A stretch of DNA of 64,000 nt from Sequoia sempervirens. Its lineage: Eukaryota > Streptophyta > Pinopsida > Cupressales > Cupressaceae. Each line of letters starts with the position of its first letter. The stretch's first letter is position 1. Below the pieces are notes generated by a model. That model saw only the letters and a list, made by a program, of their open reading frames with translations. It was not told where the DNA came from and made no database searches. Location of the stretch: positions 153,747,797 through 153,811,796 of the forward strand of contig VDFB02047230.1 of assembly GCA_007258455.2 (NCBI GenBank). Reading direction: 5' to 3'. Positions 47,560-58,140 of this stretch are shown piece after piece. The position numbers and the translations under genes were made by a program.

Positions 47560-48135
47560 AAACATCATCTACTATTTGTTTTCTATTGCAGAAAGCAAAT
47601 TTATCAGCAGTCCTATCAATCATCTACTATTTGTTTTCTATCGCAGAAAGCACATTTATCAACAGTCTTATCAATCATCTACTATTTGTTTTCTATCGCA
47701 GAAAACAAATTTATCAACAGTCCTATCAATCATCTACTATTTGTTTTCTATCGCAGAAAGCAAATTTATCAACATTCCTATCAAAACATCATCTACTATT
47801 TGTTTTCTATCGCAGAAAGCTAATTTATCAACAGTCCTATCAAAACATCATCTACTATTTATTTTCTATCGCAGAAAACAAATTTATCAACAGTCCTATC
47901 AATCATCTACTATTTGTTTTCTATCGCAGAAAGCAAATTTATCAGCAGTCCTATCAATCATCTGCTATTTGTTTTCTATCGCAAAAAGCACATTTATCAA
48001 CAGTCCTATCAAAACATCATCTCCTATTTGTTTCTATCGCAGAAAGCAATTTTATCAGCAGTCCTATCAATCATCTACTATTTGTTTTCTATCGCAGAAA
48101 GCAAATTTATTAGTAGTCCATTAATCATCTACTCT
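47560..48135 (+). repeat. 55-bp minisatellite, about 11 copies
   Basis: Unit of 55 bases beginning atcatctactatttgttttc and ending acagtcctatca. Four copies carry an extra 'aaac', making 59 bases. Copies differ by one to four bases, and the last is more degenerate. Because 55 is not a multiple of 3 and the unit lacks stops on this strand, long frames run through it in rotating phase. These are not evidence of a protein. Confidence 0.93.
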
Positions 48136-48905
48136 TTGATTTCTATTTTGGGAAACAAAGTTATCAATCAGATTTTCTATCCATATCAACATGATGACAC
48201 ACCCATTTTTATATCTATTGACCAAAGAAGCAATAAAAACATCATCATTTTTACATATTGTGTTGTTTTAGGGATATGTCGCTCCCAACAATGACAACAC
48301 TATCAACATCATCAATCAATCAATCAATCAATCAACAATTTACAACTTGACGAGGGCAATGTCTTGTTTGTTTTTGTATCATTTGTGCATGCCTGCTTGC
48401 TTGCTTGTGTGTGTTATCATTTTATCTTGCATTTGTATCAAATCCGTATCATTCTAGCTAATATTCATATCTTGTGTGTGTTGGAATATCTTTTTGCACT
48501 ATCCTTTGCATCTAAGGTCACATCATACCTTTTGTGCATTAGGACTTTAATGCTCTAAGTTTACTTCCTCATACATCTAGACAAGGTTGTATTACGCTGG
48601 GGCACAAGACACATCGTCACCTTGGTCCTTATACCTTGGTGCATAACGTCTAGTGCTATATCAAACATCATGGTTGCTCACTTTCATTGCAGCATAACAT
48701 ATCCTTTCATCTCCTTCATCCACATTCTCTCTTGCATCATTCAACTTATCCCTCCTTTATCATTTCATTTCATTTCGAGATAATACCCGTGTTTGTCCAA
48801 CCCACCTATCCTCTCGAGGGGGCATCATCGACATCAAAAATCGGAAACATATCAGGGGCAAAATTTTTATTTTTCTTTGAAGCAATGCGTTTCACACATC
48901 ACTTC
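48136..48905 (+). other. LARD interior, non-coding
   Basis: Contains an (ATCA)n run near 48308-48336 and a short self-complementary pair, tttgaagcaatgcg...cacttcaaag (about 48876-48910). No enzyme motif. Confidence 0.6.
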
Positions 48906-48919
48906 AAAGAGGGGCAAAA
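48906..48919 (+). promoter_or_regulatory. Polypurine tract of the LARD-like element
   Basis: aaagaggggcaaaa directly before the 3' LTR start TGTATACGC. Confidence 0.75.
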
Positions 48920-49922
48920 TGTATACGCATAAAAATGGTCATGTCTATAATCCTGGATATTAATTAAATATTTATTATTTAATTAATTTTTCTAAAGTCC
49001 TCTACATATGATTAAATTTAGTTAATTTAATTATATTGTTCATTCATCTTATTCTTCTTTCCTAATTAAATAAATCTACTTTATTTAATTATTTTCACAT
49101 GTCCACTTAATTAATTAAATAAATATATTCTATTTATTTAAATTAATTATCATTGTTTGAATTTAAATTAAATCTTTTGGTTTAATTAAGTTTAAATATT
49201 TCTCTTTCTTCTATTTTTTTTTAATTCTTCTTCTAATTAATTAAATGTTTCATTTAATTAATTTCATAAAAGTGATTCAATTAAATAAATCTTATTTAAT
49301 TAAAAATATCTTATGATTTCTTTCTAAATCATAATTAGGTATTTTATTTGATTGTGAAATTTTCTCATATCATAATTAAATATTTTATTTTATTATGAGA
49401 TATTCTGCTTTTTTCAATAAAACATGATTAAAGCTCTTTTCTTATCACCACCTTTCTTCTGCTTTTAAAAGATTAATTAAGTATTCTATTTAATTAAGAA
49501 AAGTTGAATGTCCTCCACAAATAAACAATTGAATTTTTAAAATTCATTTATTTATCAGCTTTTAATCTTTCTTTTATTCTTATCTTCTCTTCTTTTTCCT
49601 CTTTCATAATAAAATAGAAAAATCTTGTTTTTAGGTTTCTTCTATTTTCTCTTCAGTTTCATCCTTCTTCAGCCATTCGATCTGTCATGAATTATCACAA
49701 CCATTGATCATATCAGCCAATCAGAAGTTTTTGAAAATTCTATAAATACAACCTCTCACAATTCATTTAGAGGGTTGATTCTTAGGTATCCTCACTCTGT
49801 CAAAATCATTCTGGAATCTTCCATCTTTCATCCACCATTCTCCTTCAAACCTTTATCACATTGTTATGCTGCAGAATTTGAGCAACCAACATTCCTCCAT
49901 TATCAACCTTCAAAATCTTGCA
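48920..49922 (+). repeat. LARD-like element, 3' LTR
   Basis: 1003 bp, matching 46422-47385 plus a 39-bp segment. It ends CTTGCA, where similarity to the left LTR stops abruptly. Confidence 0.9.
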
Positions 49923-49927
49923 TTCTT

Positions 49928-52900
49928 AGTATAGTATGCATTTATTTTTAAATCTCGTTCTTCAGTAGCCTACTTCGTTGAGCTTGGCATTCCAGATTTG
50001 AGAGCAACTTGAGCAAAGATGAAACGCTGGAGATAGAGGACAATAAGACGACTTCGAAGAAACTACCATTAACAGTTTGCTTATTTCTGTTCTTCTTTTG
50101 GTTTCTTTGATTTAATGTTTTATTGATTGTGTTGTTATTGATTTAAATTGATCATATTTTCACACACAGTCTTCATAGGGCATATCATCAGACTTCTTGG
50201 AGGGAATTTTGAAAGAAGAGTCTCGCACAATGCGCGGGCATTTATCCACAAATTTGGGTACCTGTTCATATAGTTCCCAAAATTCGCATATATTAAAATA
50301 GAAGGTTTCTCTTAGAGACCCTACAAGCTGCCTTGATACCCTAATGATCGGAAGATATTATTGGAAGTCACCAGGCAATTACAAAATGCTCATACTTTGT
50401 TGAGCGATAAAAACTAGGCAGGGATCACGTATCCCCTCACTTTTGGACAAGGAATATATGCACTTCCTACTGCCCAGTGTGCAAAATACTCGGAGAAGGA
50501 GATAGCAGAATATAATTTGGATCTCTACATGACCTAACTAGGACTAGATCCATATGGAAAATTGAAGAAAATGGTCGAGAAGCAATTTGCTCATTGGCCC
50601 CATATCAAGGACTTCTGGGCCAACTGTGTTGATGATAAGGACATGCGAATGAGGCACTACATGCGTATGACCGCCCAGCTCATGAAGTCAATCAAACTAT
50701 TCCCAGTGCCTGATTAGATTGTAGAAGAAGAAGACACCCTCCTTGATGAAATATTTGAAGTCATTGCCAACTTGTTGCTGCCCTTGATAGATTGGAATGA
50801 AGAAGAGGTCAATGACCTCGACATTGTAACAAGGCCAATTGAGAACATAACAAGATAATGGGTATATACCCAAATTAATTAGCTCAAGCTACAAGGAGCT
50901 ATGTTAACATATGGATAACTTGAAGATGAGCTCGAAAGCGAAATAGATAGTGGAGCAACTGCTGCCCCAATAGAAGAAACACCCAAATATCCTCTGACAA
51001 CAAGATCGAGGAAAATAAAGGATGCCCCTGAACACCAACCTAAACATAAGTTATATACACAGAAGACCACAGAGGGGGTATCCTCAAATAAGGAAAAGAA
51101 AACAAGAGGGTTTAGTCAAATGCCAACCATTGAGGAGGATCTGCAACGAGAAGGAGAAGAAGACACCGAACAACCATAGTCACAACCTACCACCTTTGCT
51201 CCTACAGTTTTCATTACCATTGCCACTCCACCTCTTCAATCTTACACACTGCCTATCTCCTCTTTGCCTATCGTGGACATCTCGATCCACCTTGCATCCA
51301 CCTTGCCAATGGCCCCAATTGTGGTGCAGGATTCCTCCTTGGCCACAACCTCTCCACAATCATCCTCCTCGCTACCTCCTCCATTGCCCACTCTCTCTAC
51401 TGCAATCCCTTTAGTTACCACAACCACTATGCCATCACTCACCTTTCTAAATGCTTTTGCTAAATATATGCAAGCGGTACCTGCTGAAATCTTGGGGGTG
51501 ATACTAAATCCTAAAGTTCAAGCCCTAATGGCTCAAATTTCCATTGGTTTTCCCATTCCTTTGCTGCCTACAAAGCCACCCAAGAAGGAGGCAACCATGT
51601 AAATATCAAAAGAAATGGAGATTAGCCAAGTAGAGAAAAAAAGGGAGGCTACCAAAGGAATAGATGAGGAGTTTGAGGATCCTTTCAAGGATGACTATTA
51701 CGAGCACCTGCAGGGTGAAGTAAATATAAGAATAGATGAAGTAGCATCTAACGAGGAAGAGTCACAATCTTCAGGAGAGGAGACAAAGGCCCTTAATGCC
51801 AAGTATATCATAGAAACCTCAGATCATGAGATTGAAGAGGAGTTTTACCAATAGCTTAAGGATGTAAATGAAGAGGTTGATCCAAAGGGTAGCCTTCTGA
51901 AGAGGACACTGAAGTTAACATGGAGATACTCAAAGAGCCTCCATTGGTCAAGCAAGACATAGGCCCTATTCAAGAAGAGGAAGTGCCTCCTGAAAGAGAA
52001 GAAGAAAATAAAGAAGTTGAGACAAAAAAATAAAAAGATAAAGAAGAGTGTGCACCCAAGAAGAGCCCTGAACTTAAGCATGATGCAAAACTTGAGTAGG
52101 AAAAATAAAGAATTCCTCATAAAGAAGGCACCATTGAAGAAATATAGCCACCACCGAATTGGATGCAAAAAGGGAAAAGGCTATACTAATTCAAGATTCA
52201 GATGATGAAGAAGAAAGAACAAAGCAAGAAGCCTTGGGCCATGAGTAAAAATAGCTCCAACATGCTCAAAGAGAGGAAGGTGATCATGAATCACCAAAAG
52301 GGGAAACTCAAATGCCCGATTGGCTAGAGAAGTAGCTACATAATAAAGCCCCTACTTTTGTTGATCCAAAGGTTGGACTCAAGGCCATCTTGGCAAGAGC
52401 ACAAACAAGGACTAAGATGGAAAAAAAAGCCAAGAGTTTGATCCCATATCATGATTGATGCCTTAGGATCAAGGACCATGTAGATTTACACCCTAGTGAT
52501 AAGCAAAGGAGAGGGGGTTAGCTACAACATTTCCACCATCAATTTGGGCCCCGCGGCAAGAGAACACAAAATTGATCAACTCCAGAGATCAGTGGCAACG
52601 ATCATGCAACAGATGAATAAGGATCAGTCCTCAAAAGAAGAGTTAAAGGCACAAGTGGTGGATCTCATTGCCTACATTCAGCAATGGACATCCACTGAAG
52701 AAGCCCCAACGACATCTTTGAATCTACCCTCACTTAGATCTCTAGAGATGATATAAGCAAGATGGAAAAAGAGAAAAAAATGGACCAAGGCTATTGTAGA
52801 ATGGTTTTGATGGCTGCTTTATAATGGTGACATGGGCATAGGCCACACTATCTGAATGACCAATACATTTCAAGATGTGCAAAACCAGCTAGAGGGCACA

Positions 52901-53529
52901 AAAAAGATGCCACTTGTTCACCGAGCTATATAGGATCACCTATCCTAAGCTCGAGGCCATTCTTAAAATGCAGAGAAGACATGGGAGAAAGAACAAACAC
53001 TTGTCAAGGATGATCACTAGCTCGTGGAGACATGGAAAATGGGCTTAGATCATAGGAAGGATGTCCTAGAAAGGGTATTGCATGAGGTTGAGCTTGACCT
53101 CAAATGGGCCAAAGAACACAGAGCGGATAGCGAAGACTACCTAAAGTTGATGACAGACTATGATATACCTATTGTGGAGTTAGATCCAGAAAAGATCAAG
53201 ACGTACTTCCATAAGAAGATGGAGGAAGGAGTTGTAGATGAGCTAATGCCAAATTTCATGGACTTTTCTATGGGGAAGTTCGTCCAGTCCGAATAGGTAT
53301 TTAAGGCCACACCAAAGTACACAAAGAACTAGGAGTAGATCACTGGAAGATTCAAGAAATTGACCTTCCAAATCCTTCAATATGATATCATGGAATGGAA
53401 CAAGCTTCAGGAATTGATTGGAAAATTTGTGGAGTACACCACTCTTTAGAAAAGTGAAGGAAAACCAGTGTTTGATGATGAGTTCCTAATAATATAGTTG
53501 CAGCTAAAGGCAATCACTATAGGAAAAAA
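49928..53529 (+). pseudogene. Long unknown ORF relic, right part
   Basis: Continues the frame broken at 46421: YAFIFKSRSSVAYFVELGIP, then with stops NFERRVSHNARAFIHKFGYL, YPLTFGQGIYALPTAQCAKY, NLDLYMT, LGLDPYGKLKK, EKQFAHWPHIKDFWANC and IFEVIANLLLPLIDWNEEEV. From about 51240 it is Pro/Ser/Thr-rich, from 51600 to 52350 strongly acidic or charged, and from 52500 it contains coiled-coil-like pieces (KIDQLQRSVATIMQQM; KDVLERVLHEVELDLKWAKE). Frames change several times, so more than one ORF may be joined here. No enzyme motif or zinc knuckle was seen. The family is unknown. It may be an accessory ORF at the 3' end of a large Gypsy element whose LTR would be 53530-54580. Confidence 0.5.
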
Positions 53530-54580
53530 ATGAGCTACATTGTTAAAGCCACAAGAGAAAAAAATAGGGAAAAAGACAAGAATGCATTTTATATTGTTAT
53601 ATTTTGTGGGTAGGTGAAACCCTAATGTAAAATGAATCTTGGCTACACAATGAGAGTAGATCCTGGCCATTCATTTCACTTTTGAAAAACTATAAATAGG
53701 GGTCTCCTCTCATTTTCAAAGAAAGAGTTGAATTGTTGTAAGAACATGTTGCAAAAATTTCAATAGAATTTTATTGCTAATGGTGGATTCTTGTGTTTCC
53801 CACATGTTGCATGATTCATCTTTTCAAAGTTGATAGGCTTCAATAAATTTTGTTTTTTGTTCCAAGTACTTTGAGTATTTTAGTAGTTTAGTTCATGTTG
53901 TCCATTGATGTTGAAGAATGTTGTGTTCATGCCTTTCTTGTTCATGATTTTTGTTGTTTATTGATGATGAACAGTAAAGTAAATCTAGTCTGAACATTAA
54001 TTCATTGATGCACTTAAAATTCATCTTTTATTCATGCTTTATGGTGAATGAACAACTGAAAATCTACAGACCTTAGAAGATAACACTAGTTTCATGGGAT
54101 TATTAGCTGATTTGGTTAAGTGGAACCCAGTTTCAGGAAGGTTGTCTATTGTAGCATCCTCCATTGCCATTGTTCATCATTAGTTGCAAGTTTAGGAACT
54201 CTTACAGGTCTCCATTTTCCCTTTTGACCTTTCTTTGAAATAGTAGCAAAAATCAAGTTCCCGCATCATTGTAAAGTCGAATCTAATGTTGAATATGGAG
54301 TTTTAGACTGTTGTTTTGAACTTACAACAATTGCACCTAATTTTTAGAATCTCACAACTCCATTTGAAGACTTAATTCCTTCCAACTTAGCAAATTGTCC
54401 ATGCCCCTTGTGATTACCAACAAATCACATCAATCCACTAAGTTGTTTTTGCAAGTCATGACTTGACACCCAAGAGACCTTGGGTTAATTTTCTGCAACT
54501 TATTTGTGGGAAATTGTCTTTTAAGAGAGGTAGTTCACCTGTGTTTCTTGTGTTGAGAAAGTGCAAAAACACCCATCAAC
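53530..54580 (+). mobile_element. LTR-like block upstream of Gypsy gag
   Basis: A purine run (aggaaaaaaa, ending 53529) is followed by TGAGCTACATTG. The block ends cccatcaaca at 54580, immediately before a primer-site-like sequence. TATAAATAG lies at 53691-53699 and is followed by short leader-like sequence (ctctcattttcaaagaaaga). It is non-coding. No second copy is inside the window, so LTR identity rests on position and these signals. Confidence 0.5.
53691..53699 (+). promoter_or_regulatory. TATA box in the LTR-like block
   Basis: TATAAATAG followed by gggtctcctctc, about 160 bases inside the block. It is the strongest TATA match in this part of the window. Confidence 0.6.
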
Positions 54581-54584
54581 AAAA

Positions 54585-54599
54585 CTGGTGCTAGAAGGA
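54585..54599 (+). promoter_or_regulatory. Possible primer-binding site of the Gypsy element
   Basis: tggtgctagaaggag starts four bases after the LTR-like end. It begins TGG as primer sites complementary to a tRNA CCA end do. The priming tRNA was not identified. Confidence 0.4.
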
Positions 54600-54753
54600 G
54601 TGTCTCCCTTTTGCTAAGCTGGATCAAATTGGTTCCTTCTCCCCTAAGAGGTTCCAAAGAGTGTTAAGATCTACACCAAACAAAGGGGAATTTCAAGAGC
54701 TACCCCCCTACTAAGGCTAAGAGAGCTAAAAGAGGGGAAGCTTCCACCTCAAT
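54600..54753 (+). pseudogene. Gypsy gag, N-terminal piece
   Basis: A basic stretch (NFKSYPPTKAKRAKRGEAST) in the frame that continues at 56653 after removal of the miniature element. The first part of the leader has other stops. The true start codon was not determined. Confidence 0.55.
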
Positions 54754-55034
54754 TGTTAGAAACCAAGATCTGAAATGCAAACTAGAAAATGCCTTCCACA
54801 AGAGAAAATAGAAAAAGCAAAGCAATTTGCATGAAGATGTGCAAATGAATAATATTCAGGAATTAAGAATTACAAGAGATGAGTTGTTTTATAAAAGTAA
54901 TGTATGCATAACCCTAAACCTAATTTTGAACTAAAATTAGCTCAACTAAATAAAGCTTACTTATTAATTAAATAAACTAATTATTACCTAAGTAAATTTA
55001 ATAAAGTGTAATTAAATAATTAATTACACCAACA
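54754..55034 (-). repeat. TRIM 3' LTR
   Basis: 281 bp, very similar to 56370-56652 with scattered substitutions and small indels (for example the A run after acaagag). Confidence 0.92.
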
Positions 55035-55045
55035 CCCCCCTTAAG
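55035..55045 (-). promoter_or_regulatory. TRIM polypurine tract
   Basis: The minus strand reads cttaagggggg directly before the LTR start TGTTGGTG. Confidence 0.78.
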
Positions 55046-56356
55046 TGCAACTTAGGGAGACTAAAAAGCATGCACCTAATGTTCGGATGAATGCGAGAAT
55101 GCATAAAAGCATGAATGGGTCCCAAAAACTAGTCCATTTTAGGTACCCATGTACAAATTCAATGCAAAGAAATCTCTCACAAATGAAGAAAAGGAGAAAA
55201 CCCAGTGGGACAAAACTCCTCTCCAAAAGAGAGATGAAATACAATAATGATATCCCTCACAAATCCAATCAATCTCTATCCAAAGAGAGATCATACAACC
55301 CCTAATAAGAGATAACCCATTGAAAGAAGAAGCACTGGAAGTACACTATGGAGTAACACCGAAATCCTGAGTGCGACAAGCAAGGAAATATACTTTTGTT
55401 TGCTAGAAACCATATTAGAGTCACTTAAGGACTCAAGTCAGAATTATGAAAAGCAACAACAGACCTAATGCCAAGGAACACTAGAAAAATTGCAAACTAG
55501 CACATCTCTAGAATCTATGAAGCAATAGTCGATTGAAAGATGATCTAGAATTGAAATGAAGTGCACAGAAAATGCAAACCTTATGCACACAAACAAGAAA
55601 ATAGTGCATGCATTGATAAATGTTCACATTTGCCTCTATGATGAAAAATAACCTCAAATTTGTGTAAATGACAAATCTAAAAAAATTGCCTACACTAATG
55701 TGAAGTGCTCGAAACTGGCTTTCCGTTGATATCTTGTTTGCTAAAAACAGACAGCATGGCCAAAAGTTATGAATTTTTCAAAAAAGCTGAATTTAGCTTA
55801 CAACAAATGGGTTTTTTAGCAAAAAAAATTATTTCTGATTTGATTTTTGCAAAATATACTCATTGTTTGTAGACAATAACAAAAACCCATAAATATTTTG
55901 ATGCTAAGAACAAAACCCATAAATTATTTTTTGATCTAGCAAGTAGAAAATATTTTTTTTAACCTTCAGCTAGTAGAAAAAATGATGTGCGCCAATTTTT
56001 GTACAACATTTTTTTCTAGATCTGTGCAAGATATGCAAAATCTAAAAGATACTCAGTTGAGATTCCGACCCTGGCTACAAAACCCATAAATTGTTTTTCC
56101 TACAACTAAGTGGAAGTTGGATTTCTGAAGCAAAAATGAAAAATGGCTCTAATAAAACAACTTGCATCAAACTTTTGATAAAATTTTGATGAAATAAAAG
56201 TCGATCGTGACTTTTTCAAGCATTCTAAATCTAATGGAGATACCCAATCTTATCCAAAATGCTCCAGAAATAGACTCGAGGCATAAAACCTTCGAGGATC
56301 CCCGAATGTGCTCTGTAATGAATTTCTCCAAAAACTAAAAAGGGGCTACAAATCAA
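55046..56356 (-). other. TRIM interior, non-coding
   Basis: No retrotransposon protein motif on either strand. Short frames such as 55045-55305 (plus) have no recognised homology. Confidence 0.6.
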
Positions 56357-56369
56357 GGCTCTAATACCA
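56357..56369 (-). promoter_or_regulatory. TRIM primer-binding site (tRNA-iMet)
   Basis: The minus strand reads TGGTATTAGAGCC, 12 of 13 bases of the plant initiator tRNA-Met site TGGTATCAGAGCC, directly next to the LTR. Confidence 0.88.
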
Positions 56370-56652
56370 TGTTAGAAACCAAGATCTGAAATGCAAACCA
56401 GAAAATGCCTTCCACAAGAGAAAAAAAAAAGTAGAGCAATTTACATGAAGATGTGCAAATGAATAATATTTAGGAATTAAGAATTACAAGAGATGAATTG
56501 CTTTATAAAAGCAATGTATGCATAACCCTAAACCTAATTTTGAACTACAATTAGCTCAATTAAATAAAGCTTGCTTATTAATTAAGTAGACTAATAATTG
56601 CCTAAGTAAACTTAATAAAGTGTAATTAATTAAATAATTAATTACACCAACA
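56370..56652 (-). repeat. TRIM 5' LTR
   Basis: 283 bp; see the matching LTR at 54754-55034. Confidence 0.92.
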
Positions 56653-58140
56653 TCAACCACATCTGCCCATCCCACTTCACCTCCATCTTCACCTCTTCCT
56701 TCCATCCATTCACTCCACTCTTCCCCTTCCCTTCTAGTATCCCCTTTCTCTTCCCAACCACTCCAAACTACCTTCCAACCTTTCACTTCCCATAGCCAAG
56801 GCATTGCCCCTCTCCCAACCCCCCACTTCCAAGGCGTTATCCCAACTGTTGCTGCTCCTGTGCAGCCCCAAGTTACTGTAGCACAACCAACGCAGCCTAT
56901 ACTTCCCACCATTGTTTGGTTGAGTAACAACCCATCCCCATTGTCCTTTAATGATTATCATGATATGTCAAAGAATCTAGTAGGATTTTGCACCAAGTTT
57001 CATCTTCGTGATTTGTAGAGGATGGGAGAGGAACATATTAAAATCTTTCAAACAACTTTGAAGGGTATGCAAATAGACCATGAGGATGTGGCTTGTAGAC
57101 TATTTCCCTATTCTTTGGGGGAAGAGGCACATACACTTGCCAACCAAGTCCATTACCACTTGGGATCAGTTAAAGAATACCTTCTTGTAGAAAGTCAAGA
57201 TTCCTATCAGCCCTTCCGAGTTATATCAGCAGTTTATGTCCATTCGGAGGGAAGTTAATGGACCAATTAGCTCCTTCAATGACGGGTTCCACCAAGCATA
57301 CATGAAGTTGCAACCACCTTACGTAGTTGATGAGGCTTCAGCCCGATTAGTTTACTATGTCACCTTGGACAATCTAACATTTGCACTAGTAAAAAGGATG
57401 TGCTTGCCACCTACTAGGTTAGTGGATGCCTATGCAGAAGCCGTCATCGCAAGCACTAATCTAGGACAACACATTGTCGGTTTGTTGCCATCCTTGGGAC
57501 CAGCTACCCATCCAATGCAAATACAAGGAATTACTCATGCCTTGGCACATCAAATCCCAATCATGAATCAAGTTTCACAACTCTCTATAGTACCTCATTC
57601 GAGACAACCTTTGAGCCAGGCACCTCTCGTGCCTCAATACCTACAATTGCAACAACAAGTTTATCTTCAACAGCCTTATGTTCCCACATACCTACAAAAT
57701 TCTGAATTCCCACCCGCTCAGTAGAACCAACTAGTCGTATAACCAGTTTTCCTCCAAAAGCAAGCATCACAGTCGAGCAACACAGAAAAAGATCGAATAG
57801 ATGAACTTATGGAGTTCAAGAAGATGTCAACTAAAATGAAACATTTGAGGAACCAGAATAACTAGCTATAGGCTTCCCAAAGAACCATCCAAGCCAACCT
57901 CAACTGAGACAACTGCGACAACCATGATGCAGATGCTTCTTCCAGACAGAGCTATGAAAGAGGTCAAAATATGAACCAAGGATTCAAGAGAATACCTTCA
58001 CAATGGCATAACCAAACCTGGAACACGAGACGAAATAACAGAGGCATTCCTATGCCCTTTGATAATGTTGGTTCCCAAATCAACAGATGCAATGAGTCCT
58101 AAAGAGTAGCTACTCTCTCATATTCAGACTCAGCGGGTTG
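56653..58140 (+). pseudogene. Ty3/Gypsy gag, main part
   Basis: An open, Ser/Pro-rich stretch (TSAHPTSPPSSPLPS..., about 115 residues) leads to NDYHDMSKNLVGFCTKFHLR, a stop at 57016-57018, and the capsid-like core EEHIKIFQTTLKGMQIDHED, VACRLFPYSLGEEA. After a frameshift near 57190 come IRREVNGPISSFNDGFHQAY and LPPTRLVDAYAEAVIAS. This is the layout of plant Gypsy gag proteins (retrotrans_gag). A Gln/Pro-rich tail follows to 57723, then a broken hydrophilic stretch with Arg/Asn-rich NTRRNNRGIPMPFDNVG near 58020. Several stops make it non-functional. Confidence 0.82.

Larger units (their letters stand above)
46417..49927 (+). mobile_element. Non-autonomous LTR retrotransposon (LARD-like)
   Basis: The element proper is 46422-49922 (3501 bp). 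Both LTRs start TGTATACGCATAAAAATGG and end CAAAATCTTGCA. The near-matching target sites are GTCTT (46417-46421) and TTCTT (49923-49927). The 1534-bp interior (47386-48919) has no gag or pol motifs and is dominated by a 55-bp minisatellite. A polypurine tract precedes the right LTR. Excision in silico rejoins the host frame (LRVNDVL then V, stop, YAFIFKSRSS), which confirms the insertion. With no enzymes it must have been mobilised in trans. Confidence 0.88.
54749..56657 (-). mobile_element. TRIM-type miniature LTR retrotransposon
   Basis: The element proper is 54754-56652 (1899 bp), minus strand. Two LTRs of 281 and 283 bp (54754-55034 and 56370-56652) start TGTTAGAAACC and end ATTACACCAACA. 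The flanking 5-mers are TCAAT and TCAAC. On the minus strand a primer site TGGTATTAGAGCC (56357-56369) abuts the 5' LTR and a polypurine tract (cttaagggggg, 55035-55045) abuts the 3' LTR. The 1335-bp interior has no gag or pol motif. Removing it restores the gag frame (GEASTS then ITSAHPTS). Confidence 0.9.

Noticed and set aside
47532..48124. Two overlapping open frames of about 180-190 codons in the LARD interior
   Set aside because: They arise because the 55-bp repeat unit has no stops on this strand. The peptide is the same set of words in rotating phase, with no codon or motif evidence.
47560..48135. Possible CRISPR-like array
   Set aside because: There is no unique spacer between repeats; the units are contiguous, and the setting is a plant retrotransposon. 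The same applies to 4731-4872.
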